Below are positions 51,483 through 60,614 of a stretch of 64,000 nt of DNA, piece after piece. Position numbers and translations under genes: made by a program. Each line of letters begins with the position of its first letter. Positions within the stretch are counted from its first letter, which is position 1. The notes under the pieces were generated by a model. That model was given only the letters and a program-made list of their open reading frames with translations, searched no databases and was not told where the DNA came from. The stretch lies in contig CP051546.1 in assembly GCA_012837155.1 (NCBI GenBank), forward strand, positions 971,075 to 1,035,074, in the 5' to 3' direction. The stretch is from Flavobacterium sp. (lineage in GTDB: Bacteria; Bacteroidota; Bacteroidia; Flavobacteriales; Flavobacteriaceae).

Positions 51483-51515
51483 TGTATTTATTGAGGTGTG
51501 TTTGCTTTTGTATTA

Positions 51516-52647
51516 TTATTGTAAAAACTCTAAAACGCTATCAGTAATAAATTTAATTTGTTCATCGTCTAATTCTGTATGCATTGGCAACGAAATGACT
51601 TCTTTTACTAATTGATTTGTGACTGAAAAGTTTTCTTCTTTGTATCGTGAGTCCAAGTATGCTTTTTGTAAATGCAACGGAATTGGGTAATAAATGGCGC
51701 AGGGAATTCCCTTGTCGAGCAAATGTTGCATCAACGCATTTCTATCAGCGTTGATGATTCTTAAAGTGTATTGATGAAAAACATGGTTTTCTTCGGTTGT
51801 ATCAAATGCTGGAATTACAATATTTTTATTTTTTGCAAGAGCTAAATTGTATTTTGCTGCTGCTTCTCGACGTGCTTTATTGTATTGGTTTAGCAGGGGT
51901 AATTTGGCATTCAAAACGGCCGCTTGAATGCTGTCTAATCTTGAATTTACACCCACCACATCGTGATGATAACGTTCGTACATTCCGTGGTTTACAATGC
52001 CTCTAATTTTGTGTGCCAAAGCATCGTCATTAGTAAAAATAGCACCGCCATCGCCATAACAGCCTAGATTTTTAGAAGGGAAAAAGGAGGTAGAACTCAC
52101 GTGACCAATGGTTCCTGCTTTCTTTTTAGTCCCATCAGAAAAGGTGCAATCCGCTCCGATGGCTTGTGCATTGTCTTCAATGACGTAAAGATTATTTTCT
52201 TTGGCAATAGCCATAATCGCTTCCATATTAGCTGCACGACCAAACAAATGTACAGGGACAATAGCTTTTGTTTTGGGAGTAATCGCTTTTTTTAATTCCT
52301 TCGATAGAAATATTCATGTTCGCTAAATCGACATCAACTAAAACTGGTGTGAGCTGTAATAAGGCAATAACTTCTACGGTTGCTGCAAAGGTAAAATCGG
52401 CAGTAATCACTTCATCTCCAGGTTTCAAATCCAATCCCATCATTGCAATTTGTAAGGCATCGGTTCCGTTTGCACAAGGAATGACGTGTTTAACATCGAG
52501 ATATTCTTCGAGATTTTTTTGAAACTGGTGTACTTGTGGTCCATTGATGTAGGTATTGGTATCTAGAACCTCTTGGATAGAAGTATTTACAATGTCTTTT
52601 ATTTTATCGTATTGACTTTTTAAGTCAACCATTTGAATTTTTTTCAT
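51516..52647 (-). CDS. DegT/DnrJ/EryC1/StrS-type sugar aminotransferase (one frameshift)
   Basis: PLP-dependent enzyme of the family that aminates nucleotide sugars for surface polysaccharide. Motifs are ANGTDALQIAM and ADFTFAATVEVI near the start, VIEDNAQAIGADC (PLP aspartate), SFFPSKNLGCYGDGGAIFT (PLP lysine), and RYHHDVVGVNSRLDSIQAAVL. An extra A in 52287-52293 breaks it; repaired, it reads IKKAITPKTKAIVPVHLFGRAA, ~377 residues. The lysine is present, so it is a transaminase and not a dehydratase. It lies divergently beside waaA, an envelope context. Confidence 0.92.
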
Positions 52648-52674
52648 TTAACCTTTTTGTTTAAAGTTATTTAA

Positions 52675-52714
52675 TCACAAAGTTCGCAAAGCAAATGGCA
52701 AAGTTCACAAAGTT
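52675..52714 (+). repeat. Short CACAAAGTT direct repeats
   Basis: TCACAAAGTT occurs twice in 40 bases, with GCAAAG units between. This repeat type is common in the spacers of Bacteroidota. Nothing else is visible in the 52648-52803 spacer. Confidence 0.5.
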
Positions 52715-52803
52715 TTAAATTTGGAACAAAAATAGGGATTTTAGCAGAATGATTTTATAGATAATTAAAAGAAAACGTATTTTAGCCCCAGAAATTTTTT
52801 GAT

Positions 52804-54032
52804 ATGCTTTTCTTATATAATCTAATTGTTCAAATTGCCAATTTCATATTGAAAGGCGTGGCATTTTTAGTCCAAAAATTAAGCTTTTTGTAAACGGACG
52901 TAAACTTGTTTTCCCTCTTTTAGAACAAAAAATAAGGCCTTCCGATAAAACGGTATGGTTTCATGCTGCGTCATTAGGCGAATACGAGCAGGGTTTGCCT
53001 GTGATTGAAAAAATAAAAGAAAAATTTCCTGACCATAAAATTGTTTTGTCTTTTTTTTCGCCATCGGGTTACGAGGTTCGAAAAAATAATACGGTCGCCG
53101 ATGTTACGGTATATTTGCCTTTGGATACCAAGAAAAACGCCAAACGGTTTTTGTCATTGGTTCATCCAGAAATGGTTTTCTTTATCAAATATGAGTATTG
53201 GCCTAATTATTTGAGTGAATTGCGAAAATTAGAAACTCCAACGTATTTGATTTCCGGTATTTTCAGAAAAAATCAATTGTTTTTTAAATGGTACGGCGGA
53301 TTTTATAGAACGGCTTTGAATGCGTTTACCTATTTTTTTGTGCAAAATGAAAGTTCAAAAAAATTGTTGTTGGAATTAGGAAAAAGCAATGTAGCAATTT
53401 CAGGCGATACGCGTTTTGATCGAGTGGTTGCAATTTTGGAGAAAGACAATACGTTAGATTTTATTTCCCAATTTAAAAACGACGCATTAACCATTGTTGT
53501 GGGAAGTTCTTGGCCAAAAGAGGAAGGTTTATTGGTAGATTTTATCAATCAATCTTCTGGTAAAGTTAAATTTATAATTGCTCCACACAATATCAAAGCA
53601 GAGCAAATTCAGGAATTAAAAAATACCATTACGAAAAAGACGGTCTTATTCTCGGAAAAAACGACTACAAATCTAGCCGATTTTGATGTTTTTATTATCG
53701 ATACAATTGGAATTTTGACCAAGATTTACAGCTATGCAGATATAGCTTATGTTGGCGGCGGTTTTGGAAATCCGGGAGTTCATAATATTTTAGAACCAGC
53801 CACTTTTGGTGTTCCAATTGTGATTGGACCAAACTATTCTCATTTTGCTGAGGCAACGGCTTTAGTAAATATAGGAGGTTGTCTTTCTATTTCGAACAAA
53901 AATGAACTTTTTGATGCCTTTTCTAATTTAATATGCAACGATGACATTCGAAAGGAGAAAGGGCATATTTGTAGTACTTTCGTGCAAATGAACAAAGGAG
54001 CGACGGCTATTATTATGCAAAAAATTTTATAG
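52804..54032 (+). CDS. waaA: KDO transferase (one frameshift)
   Basis: Inner-membrane-associated glycosyltransferase that adds 3-deoxy-D-manno-octulosonic acid to lipid A precursor. The N-terminal anchor (LFLYNLIVQIANFILKG) begins at ATG 52804. A T is missing in 52864-52868; the restored text (PKIKLFVNGRKLVFPLLEQK, then TVWFHAASLGEYEQG with the catalytic Glu) joins the rest. FSPSGYEVRKN, YEYWPNYL and DIAYVGGGFGNPGVHNILEP are family blocks. About 409 residues, normal length. It is essential in most relatives, which argues against real decay. Confidence 0.94.
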
Positions 54033-54046
54033 TTAGAATTTCCCTG

Positions 54047-54080
54047 TTTTCAATATTGCTTTCTAAAGCAATATTGAAAA
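54047..54080. repeat. Long palindrome after waaA
   Basis: TTTTCAATATTGCTTT and its exact reverse complement are separated by two bases. It may act as a terminator for waaA, but no T run follows. The remainder of 54081-54410 is AT-rich and I see no supported gene in it. Confidence 0.7.
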
Positions 54081-54411
54081 TAGATGATGCAAATCGGGAG
54101 CTAAGACAAAACACAGGGATTTTTTGAATGTCTCTGGAGAAGTTAAAATGGTTGTAAATGCATTGAAAATCACATAGATATAAATTTATGTCTTGATTTG
54201 TGTTAATTAGTAAATGATATCTGATAGTTTTGATACGGAACAAAATAAATAATTGTAATAGATACCATATTAAATATCCGTCAAGTTAAAAATGAAATAA
54301 TTTAAATGATTGGGTATTCTGCCGTCATTGTTGAGGTAAAAGAGGATGTTGTGATTGAAGATTATTTTTTAAAAAAAATATGAAAAAATATTTTAACTAT
54401 TAAAAAATTTA

Positions 54412-54419
54412 TATCTTTG
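54412..54419 (+). promoter_or_regulatory. Putative -7 box (TATCTTTG) before the Ala-rich lipoprotein
   Basis: A TAnnTTTG match 37 bases before the start codon, within a strongly AT-rich upstream region. Confidence 0.55.
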
Positions 54420-54456
54420 CCCCGAATTAATAATTAACCTTTTATAATAAAGTAAG

Positions 54457-54671
54457 ATGAAAAAAGTATTTTAAGTTTAGCCGTTGTTGCTATGTTGACT
54501 GTAGTTTCTTGTAAAAAAGCTGAACCAGCTACTGATGCTGCTGCTGCTGACACTACTGCTGTAGCTCCAGTTGACACTACTGCTGCTGCACCTGCTGACA
54601 CTACTGCTGCTGCACCTGCTGATTCTGCTGCTGCTGCTACTCCAGCTGCACCTGCTGCTCCAGCTAAGTAA
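54457..54671 (+). CDS. Small Ala/Thr/Pro-rich lipoprotein (one frameshift)
   Basis: About 71 residues when one A is restored in the run at 54460-54465. The restored start (MKKSILSLAVVAMLTVVSC) is a clear lipoprotein signal with the lipid-bearing Cys. The mature part begins KKAEPAT and is then made only of Ala, Thr, Pro, Asp, Val and Ser in loose repeats such as DTTAAAPA. It has its own promoter box and terminator, suggesting solid expression. Low-complexity surface or periplasmic spacer; function unknown. The first in-frame stop as printed is after five codons. Confidence 0.75.
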
Positions 54672-54699
54672 TTTTAAAAAATTACGACAAAAAAATTAT

Positions 54700-54724
54700 G
54701 CCACGTTTAGCGTGGCTTTTTTTT
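54700..54724 (+). terminator. Terminator after the small lipoprotein
   Basis: Stem GCCACG / CGTGGC with a 5-base loop, followed by eight T. Confidence 0.92.
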
Positions 54725-54768
54725 GGTTTAATGTTAAAGGTTTGCCTCGATTGCTAGAATGTATAACG

Positions 54769-54798
54769 ACCATGTACGAAACGTGTCATGGTTTTTTT
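54769..54798 (+). terminator. Second terminator-like hairpin
   Basis: ACCATG / CATGGT around a 12-base loop, followed by seven T. No gene is seen between it and the previous terminator, so it may be a back-up or belong to an unrecognised short RNA in 54725-54768. Confidence 0.5.
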
Positions 54799-54846
54799 AA
54801 TGCTTTTTCTTAAAGATGATTGAATGGTATAATCCTAGGGGGAAAT

Positions 54847-54889
54847 AAAAAAAACCGCAAAGAATTAAAAATTAAATCTTTACGGTTTT
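54847..54889 (-). terminator. Terminator of the tRNA-Leu / tRNA-Gly transcript
   Basis: On the minus strand AAAACCGTAAAGA pairs with TCTTTGCGGTTTT (one mismatch), followed by a T run, seven bases after the tRNA-Leu 3' end. Confidence 0.85.
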
Positions 54890-54895
54890 ACTAAG

Positions 54896-54981
54896 TACTC
54901 AGAGCGGGACTTGAACCCGCACGAACATTGCTGTTCACTGGATTTTAAGTCCAGCGTGTCTACCAATTTCACCATCCGAGC
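54896..54981 (-). tRNA. tRNA-Leu (anticodon TAA)
   Basis: 86 bases with a long variable arm typical of tRNA-Leu. The anticodon stem CTGGA / TCCAG surrounds CTTAAAA, and the T arm has GGTTCAAGTCC. The acceptor arm has a G-U first pair and one more G-U. No CCA is encoded. Confidence 0.96.
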
Positions 54982-55195
54982 ATTTTGCTTTTAAATGTTG
55001 TATCTAATTTTTAGAAAAAATTAATTAAATACATCACCATCCGAGCATTTTATCTTTTGATATTGTATCTAATTTTTAGAAAAAATTAATTAAATACATT
55101 ACCATCCGAGCATTTTATCTTTTGATATTGTATCTAATTTTTAGAAAAAATTAATTAAATACATCACCATCCGAGCATGTTGCTTTTAAATTTTA
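54971..55195 (-). repeat. 65-bp tandem repeats containing the 5' end of tRNA-Leu
   Basis: Units start at 54971, 55036, 55101 and (partial) 55166, exactly 65 bases apart. Each begins, on the plus strand, with ACCATCCGAGC, the complement of the first 11 bases of tRNA-Leu. Units 2 and 3 differ at one base; unit 1, which contains the real tRNA start, differs from them near its middle. On the transcribed strand they lie between tRNA-Gly and tRNA-Leu. Confidence 0.92.
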
Positions 55196-55247
55196 AATTT
55201 AATTAAGGTGTTAATTAAATTTAGCCTCTAATAAGCTTATGGTTTTG

Positions 55248-55320
55248 AGCGAAAAACGGGGCTCGAACCCGCGACCTCGACCTTGGCAAGGTCGCGCTCT
55301 ACCAACTGAGCTATTTTCGC
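55248..55320 (-). tRNA. tRNA-Gly (anticodon GCC)
   Basis: 73 bases; acceptor GCGAAAA / TTTTCGC, anticodon stem CGACC / GGTCG around TTGCCAA, T arm GGTTCGAGCCC. First in the minus-strand tRNA pair. It is the second glycine tRNA of the window. Confidence 0.97.
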
Positions 55321-55464
55321 ATTTTCAATAGTGAAAGAACTCAATACCTAACCGTATTGCGGATGCAAATTTAACACATTAATTCAATTACACAAGCCTT
55401 TTTTTATAAAAATATACGGGAAGAAGCTAACCTTCTGATAACCCAAACTTTAAAATAAAGACTG

Positions 55465-58101
55465 CTATCTTTTAGTGAGCATTCTTTTTATTTCATTGAG
55501 TTTCATCAAGGCTTCCATCGGTGTAATGGTGTTGATATCTAGATTTAAAATCTCGTCCTTAATTTCTTCTAACAAAGGATCGTCAAGATTAAAGAAACTC
55601 ATTTGCATTTGCTCCGCCTGTTCGCCTTTCAGGCTCGAGCCGCCCTTTGCCGATTTAATTCCGTTCAAGGCTTCGCTGGAATGGTCTTTCTCCAGTTTCT
55701 TCAAAAGTTTTTGGGCTTTCAAGATTACGATTTGTGGCATTCCTGCCATTTTTGCCACGTGTATTCCAAAACTGTGTGCGCTTCCGCCTTTGACCAGTTT
55801 TCGAATAAATAACACGGTATCTTTTAACTCCTTGACCGAAACGTTATAATTTTGAATTCTGGGCAAAGATTCGCTCATTTCGTTTAACTCGTGGTAATGG
55901 GTTGCAAATAATGTTTTAGGCCTCGACGGATGTTCGTGTAAAAAATCGGCGATTGCCCAAGCAATAGAAATTCCGTCATACGTGCTGGTGCCTCGACCAA
56001 TTTCGTCTAAGAGCACTAAACTTTTGTCAGAAATATTGTTTAGGATGGAAGCCGTTTCATTCATTTCGACCATAAAAGTCGATTCGCCCATCGAAATATT
56101 ATCAGAAGCGCCAACTCGAGTAAATATTTTGTCGATAATGCCCATTCTTACGCTGTCTGCAGGGACAAAACTTCCCATTTGAGCCAAAAGTACAATTAAG
56201 GCTGTTTGACGCAAAATTGCCGATTTTCCAGACATATTTGGCCCGGTAATCATAATCAATTGTTGTGTTTCTCTATCTAAAAAAACATCATTGGCAATAT
56301 AAGGCATTCCAACGGCTAATTGTTTTTCGATAACAGGATGTCTTCCGTTTTTAATTTCAAGTTCAAAAGTTTCGTCTATTTCAGGACAAATGTATTTGTT
56401 TTCGATGGCCAGTTGGGTAAATGAGCATAAGCAATCTAGCTGCGCTATCAAATTAGCATTCATCTGAACGGGCTTGATATAAGTCGAAATCCAACTGACC
56501 AATCGTTCGAATAATTCGGATTCTATTTTGTGAATTTTCTCTTCGGCACCAAGGATTTTTGTTTCGTATTCCTTTAATTCTTCGGTAATGTAACGCTCAG
56601 CATTAACTAAGGTTTGCTTCCGAATCCATTCCTGTGGCACCTTGTCTTTGTGCGTATTTCGAACTTCGATGTAATAACCAAAGACATTATTAAATGAAAT
56701 TTTTAAAGACGAAATTCCTGTTAGTTGTGATTCTCGTTTTTCGATTCCTTCTAGAAATTCTTTTCCTGAAGTCGAAATGGCGCGCAAATCATCAAGTTCT
56801 TCATGAACTCCCTTGGCAATTGCATTTCCTTTGGCAATCGCAACAGGCGCATCTTGGTTTAAAGTGGTTTTTATTTTTTCGCGCAATAAATCGCAACTGT
56901 GTAGGCTGTCGCCAATAATTTTTACGGCTTCTTGCGGACTTTCTAATGCTAAAGTTTTTATTGGTATGATAGCGTCCAAGGACTCTTTTAGATAAACAAT
57001 TTCGCGAGGAGAAACTTTTCCGGCGGCAATTTTCGAAATCAAACGTTCTAAATCAGAAATTTGTTTGATTTGGTGTTGCACCTTTTTCAAAATTTCCTGA
57101 TTTTCCTTAAAATAGGTAACTACTTGGTGGCGATTTTGTATTTTAGTGGCATCTTTCAAAGGTAAAGCCAGCCATCTTTTTAATAAACGACCGCCCATTG
57201 GCGAAAGCGTTTTGTCAATAACATCTAGGAGAGTGACTGCATTTGGATTGTAGCTGTGATACAATTCAAGATTTCGAATGGTAAACCGATCCATCCAAAC
57301 ATATTCGTTTTCGGCAATGCGTTGAATGGTGGTAATGTGTTGTAGTTTATGGTGTTGCGTTTCGGATAAATAATATAAAATCGCACCAGAAGCAATAATT
57401 CCTTCGTGTAATTCTTCGATTCCAAAGCCTTTTAGGGCAATTGTTTGGAAATGTTTAGTCAAAATTTCGAAAGCGTAATCCTCTTTGTAAATCCAGTCTT
57501 CGAGATAAAAACTGTGGTAATCTTCGCCAAAAGTTTCTCGAAAATCATTTTTCTTGTTTTTTGGAATCAGCACTTCACTAGGATTAAAGTTTTGAAGCAA
57601 TTTGTCAATATATTCAGCATTCCCTTGCGAAGTAAGAAATTCGCCTGTGGAAATATCTAAAAAAGAAATTCCTATGGATTTATTGGCAAAATACACAGAC
57701 GCCAAAAAGTTATTTGTTTTCGATTGTAAAACTTCATCATTCATCGAAACTCCCGGCGTTACTAATTCAGTCACGCCTCGTTTCACAATAGTTTTGGTCA
57801 TTTTTGGATCTTCGAGCTGGTCGCAAATCGCCACACGAAGTCCCGCTTTTACTAATTTGGGCAAATAGGTGTTTAAAGAATGATGCGGAAAACCCGCAAG
57901 TGCTGTCTCAGTAGTTGAACCTGCTCCTCGCTTTGTTAATACAATTCCAAGAATTTTTGAAGCGCGAACGGCATCTTCGCCAAATGTTTCATAAAAATCG
58001 CCCACTCTAAATAACAAACATGCATCAGGGTATTTCCTTTTGATTTCGTTATATTGCTTCATTAAAGGCGTTTCCTTAGCCGATTTCTCTTTTGATGACA
58101 A
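55465..58101 (-). CDS. mutS: DNA mismatch repair protein MutS
   Basis: Mismatch-recognition ATPase, 878 residues and unbroken. The mismatch-binding Phe-x-Glu is in RVGDFYETFGEDA; then connector and lever domains (LDCLCSFTQLA), Walker A TGPNMSGKSAILRQ, Walker B LVLLDEIGRGTSTYDG, and the signature FATHYHEL. A Lys/Gly linker near the end precedes the dimerisation part. It is one of the longest intact frames in the window, so the frameshift load is not uniform. Confidence 0.97.
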   Translation of the reverse strand: MSSKEKSAKETPLMKQYNEIKRKYPDACLLFRVGDFYETFGEDAVRASKILGIVLTKRGAGSTTETALAGFPHHSLNTYLPKLVKAGLRVAICDQLEDPKMTKTIVKRGVTELVTPGVSMNDEVLQSKTNNFLASVYFANKSIGISFLDISTGEFLTSQGNAEYIDKLLQNFNPSEVLIPKNKKNDFRETFGEDYHSFYLEDWIYKEDYAFEILTKHFQTIALKGFGIEELHEGIIASGAILYYLSETQHHKLQHITTIQRIAENEYVWMDRFTIRNLELYHSYNPNAVTLLDVIDKTLSPMGGRLLKRWLALPLKDATKIQNRHQVVTYFKENQEILKKVQHQIKQISDLERLISKIAAGKVSPREIVYLKESLDAIIPIKTLALESPQEAVKIIGDSLHSCDLLREKIKTTLNQDAPVAIAKGNAIAKGVHEELDDLRAISTSGKEFLEGIEKRESQLTGISSLKISFNNVFGYYIEVRNTHKDKVPQEWIRKQTLVNAERYITEELKEYETKILGAEEKIHKIESELFERLVSWISTYIKPVQMNANLIAQLDCLCSFTQLAIENKYICPEIDETFELEIKNGRHPVIEKQLAVGMPYIANDVFLDRETQQLIMITGPNMSGKSAILRQTALIVLLAQMGSFVPADSVRMGIIDKIFTRVGASDNISMGESTFMVEMNETASILNNISDKSLVLLDEIGRGTSTYDGISIAWAIADFLHEHPSRPKTLFATHYHELNEMSESLPRIQNYNVSVKELKDTVLFIRKLVKGGSAHSFGIHVAKMAGMPQIVILKAQKLLKKLEKDHSSEALNGIKSAKGGSSLKGEQAEQMQMSFFNLDDPLLEEIKDEILNLDINTITPMEALMKLNEIKRMLTKR

Positions 58102-58219
58102 AATTTGTTTTTTAAATTTACTAGAAAGCGAATTTATATATTTTATGGCGAAAAATAAACACTCCAGAGATTTAAAATATTTTTAAGGGAAATTTAAGAC
58201 AGCGTTTCAGTTTTTTATA

Positions 58220-58227
58220 TAAATTTG
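58220..58227 (+). promoter_or_regulatory. Putative -7 box (TAAATTTG) before the DUF1573 gene
   Basis: A TAnnTTTG match 25 bases before the start codon. Confidence 0.5.
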
Positions 58228-58252
58228 TGCTTCAATCATAAAAAAAATAAAA

Positions 58253-58723
58253 ATGAAAAAAATAGTTATATTATCGTTAGCACTTTTAGCATTTGCTTTT
58301 TCAAATGCTCAAGAAACAGCTAAAATTACAAAACCTACAAAAAAAGCAATCAAAGCAGCTAAAACAGCAGCAGCTTTACCTAAAGTAGACGGAGCAGGAA
58401 TGGTTTTTGACACAGAAACCATCGATTATGGAACGATTGCACACAATGCAGATGGGAAACGTGAATTTGTTTTTACTAATAATGGCAATAAACCATTGAT
58501 TATCACAAACACTCAAGGATCTTGCGGATGTACAGTTCCAACTACTCCTAAAGAGCCAATTGCTCCTGGTGCTAAAGGTATAATAGGGGTAAAATATGCT
58601 ACTGATAGAGTTGGTGCTTTTACAAAAACAGTAACTGTTACTTCAAATGCTGAAGGACAACCAACAAAAGTGCTTACCATAAAAGGAACTGTTTTGGCAG
58701 ATGCAGCACCAGCAAAAAGCTAA
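58253..58723 (+). CDS. DUF1573 domain protein
   Basis: 156 residues: signal peptide (KIVILSLALLAFAFSNAQ), a Lys/Ala-rich linker (KPTKKAIKAAKTAAA), then the DUF1573 domain, an immunoglobulin-like fold with its hallmark GTIAHNADGKREFVFTNNGN and TQGSCGCTVPTTP, the conserved C-G-C. Such proteins are abundant, exported proteins of unknown role in Bacteroidota. It has its own promoter box and terminator. Confidence 0.9.
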   Translation: MKKIVILSLALLAFAFSNAQETAKITKPTKKAIKAAKTAAALPKVDGAGMVFDTETIDYGTIAHNADGKREFVFTNNGNKPLIITNTQGSCGCTVPTTPKEPIAPGAKGIIGVKYATDRVGAFTKTVTVTSNAEGQPTKVLTIKGTVLADAAPAKS

Positions 58724-58743
58724 ATTTTTTAGAAAAATAATCT

Positions 58744-58773
58744 AAGGCTTCCTAAAACAGGAAGCCTTTTTTG
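58744..58773 (+). terminator. Terminator after the DUF1573 gene
   Basis: Stem AAGGCTTCCT / AGGAAGCCTT with a 5-base loop and a T run. Confidence 0.92.
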
Positions 58774-58790
58774 TAATTTATGGTCAAACA

Positions 58791-59321
58791 ATGCGAAAGT
58801 TAGAAAATAGTGAACTCAATCGAAAATCGATTAAAGATTTTAAGCAGTCAGATAAAACTCCTATTATTATTGTTTTAGATGATATTCGTAGTTTAAATAA
58901 CATTGGATCGGTGTTTAGAACTGCCGATGCTTTTTTAGTAGAAAAAATAGTTTTGTGTGGCATAACGGCAACGCCTCCTAACAAAGAAATTCATAAAACA
59001 GCTCTTGGTGCAACTGAAACCGTGGTATGGGAGCATAATGAAAATGTTTTAGAAGTAATCACAAACTTAAAAAAGGAAGGGGTTAAAGTGCTTGCTGTCG
59101 AACAGGTAGAAAGGGCTGTTTTTCTCCAAGATTTTAAAATCGAAAAGAAACAAAAATATGCCTTGGTATTAGGAAATGAAGTTTATGGTGTTTCGCAAGA
59201 AGCGGTTGCCATTTGCGATGGTTGTATCGAAATTCCGCAATTAGGAACTAAACATTCCTTGAACATTTCAGTAAGTGCTGGAATTGTAGTTTGGGATTTG
59301 TTTAAGCAATTTATCAAATAA
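58791..59321 (+). CDS. SpoU/TrmH family RNA 2'-O-methyltransferase
   Basis: 176-residue SPOUT methyltransferase. The three motifs are present: motif 1 NNIGSVFRTADAF, motif 2 YALVLGNEVYGVSQE and motif 3 IEIPQLGTKHSLNISVSAGIVV, which form the SAM-binding knot. The length is that of a bare catalytic domain without an RNA-binding extension; the target (a tRNA or rRNA ribose) cannot be told from the sequence. The start lies 17 bases after the DUF1573 terminator. Confidence 0.9.
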   Translation: MRKLENSELNRKSIKDFKQSDKTPIIIVLDDIRSLNNIGSVFRTADAFLVEKIVLCGITATPPNKEIHKTALGATETVVWEHNENVLEVITNLKKEGVKVLAVEQVERAVFLQDFKIEKKQKYALVLGNEVYGVSQEAVAICDGCIEIPQLGTKHSLNISVSAGIVVWDLFKQFIK

Positions 59322-59344
59322 AAAACCAAAAAAAAGGCTCTAAT

Positions 59345-60478
59345 TTAGCTAATTTTCTTTTGAATTTCTTCTAAAATATACAGATAATCTTCTTGATTTT
59401 TAACGAAATCTCTGCCGGAAACATCAATCATCAGAATATTTAATTCGGTTTGTGATTTGATATAATCCAGATAACCGTCATTGATGTTATCTAGGTAAGA
59501 AGCCGAAATTTTTTGCTCGTAACTTCTGCCTCTTTTTTTGATATTTTCTAACAACTGCTCCGTATTTTGATACAAATAAATATACAAATTGGGTTTTGGC
59601 ATTTCCCTGTAAATAATATCAAATAGATTGCGATACAGGCGATATTCGTCTTCTGCTAATGTAATTTTGGCAAAAATCAAGGATTTAAAAATATGATAAT
59701 CGGCTACGATAAAATCTTTAAACAAATCAAATTGAGCTAAATCATTGGATAATTGTTTGTATCTATCGGCAAGAAAGGACATTTCTAGCGGAAAAGCATA
59801 GCGATTTTGATCTTTGTAAAATTTAGGTAGAAAAGGATTGTCGGCAAAGCGTTCTAGGATTATTTTTGCATTAAAATCTTCGGCAATTTTTGTTGCCAAA
59901 GTGGTTTTTCCTGCTCCAATATTTCCTTCAAAAGCGATGTAATTCAATTGCTCTAAAGGAATTTTGTCTAAAGGATTTTCTAATTTTTGTAGGGCTATGC
60001 AAACGCTTTTATCGGATGAAATCTCGAGTAATTCGGCTATTTTTTTTCGAAAAACAGGATGTTCCCAGTCTAAATTCAAATCCCGCATAGGCAACAAAAC
60101 AAACCGTCTGTTTTGCATCAACGGATGAGGAATTTGAAGTTTTTCGGTATTTATTATTGCTGCATCGAAGCTTATCAAATCAATATCGATAATTCTGGAT
60201 TGGTATCCTAAAGTAGCTGTTCGAACACGTCCTAGTTGCGTTTCAATTTTTAAAATCTTGGTCAGAATTGTATTAGCCGAACAAAAAGTATGCAAAACCA
60301 AGGCGCAATTATAAAATGCATCACTATCAAAACCCCAAGAAGGTGTTTCGTAGACCTTTGAAACTTTGATTATAGTTCCAATTTTTTGATGAATCAATTC
60401 CAAGCAAGTTGCTATGTTTTTTAGACGATTGCCCTGATTGGTTCCAATGGATAAAACGACCTGATGTTGTGATTTCAT
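59345..60478 (-). CDS. folK: Fusion: HPPK (folate synthesis) and deoxynucleoside kinase
   Basis: 377 residues in two domains. The first ~150 (LSIGTNQGNRLKNIATCLELI, then SRIIDIDLISFD and QNRRFVLLPMRDL) are 6-hydroxymethyl-7,8-dihydropterin pyrophosphokinase, a folate step. The rest (YIAFEGNIGAGKTTLATKIA with a P-loop, LERFADNPFLPKFY, RDFVKNQEDYLYIL) is a deoxynucleoside kinase. I chose ATG 60478 (MKSQHQVVLSIG); an in-frame GTG three codons earlier exists. The fusion seems usual in this group, from memory; the link between the two activities is unclear. Confidence 0.9.
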   Translation of the reverse strand: MKSQHQVVLSIGTNQGNRLKNIATCLELIHQKIGTIIKVSKVYETPSWGFDSDAFYNCALVLHTFCSANTILTKILKIETQLGRVRTATLGYQSRIIDIDLISFDAAIINTEKLQIPHPLMQNRRFVLLPMRDLNLDWEHPVFRKKIAELLEISSDKSVCIALQKLENPLDKIPLEQLNYIAFEGNIGAGKTTLATKIAEDFNAKIILERFADNPFLPKFYKDQNRYAFPLEMSFLADRYKQLSNDLAQFDLFKDFIVADYHIFKSLIFAKITLAEDEYRLYRNLFDIIYREMPKPNLYIYLYQNTEQLLENIKKRGRSYEQKISASYLDNINDGYLDYIKSQTELNILMIDVSGRDFVKNQEDYLYILEEIQKKIS

Positions 60479-60561
60479 ATTGACCACAAATTAAGTAAAA
60501 CAATTTTAGAATTAAGCTATATTTGCGAGCGAGTTGATACTTTTTTTATAATTTTAAAACT

Positions 60562-60569
60562 TACTTTTG
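60562..60569 (+). promoter_or_regulatory. Putative -7 box (TACTTTTG) before sppA
   Basis: A TAnnTTTG match 45 bases before the sppA start, in the divergent spacer with the folK fusion. Confidence 0.45.
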
Positions 60570-60614
60570 TAACAAATCGAGTCGTTTGGCTACCTATTTA
60601 AAAAAAATATAATT

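Noticed and set aside
54013-54243. Minus-strand frame after waaA
   Set aside because: It overlaps the waaA end and the palindrome, has no recognisable features, and lies in AT-rich spacer.
54571-54813. Leu-rich plus-strand open frame
   Set aside because: It is an out-of-frame reading of the GCT/ACT repeats in the Ala-rich lipoprotein gene and runs over its terminator.
54971-55195. Regular 65-bp repeats resembling a CRISPR array
   Set aside because: The whole 65 bp unit is repeated, with no variable spacers, and no cas genes are nearby. It is a plain tandem repeat containing a tRNA 5' end.
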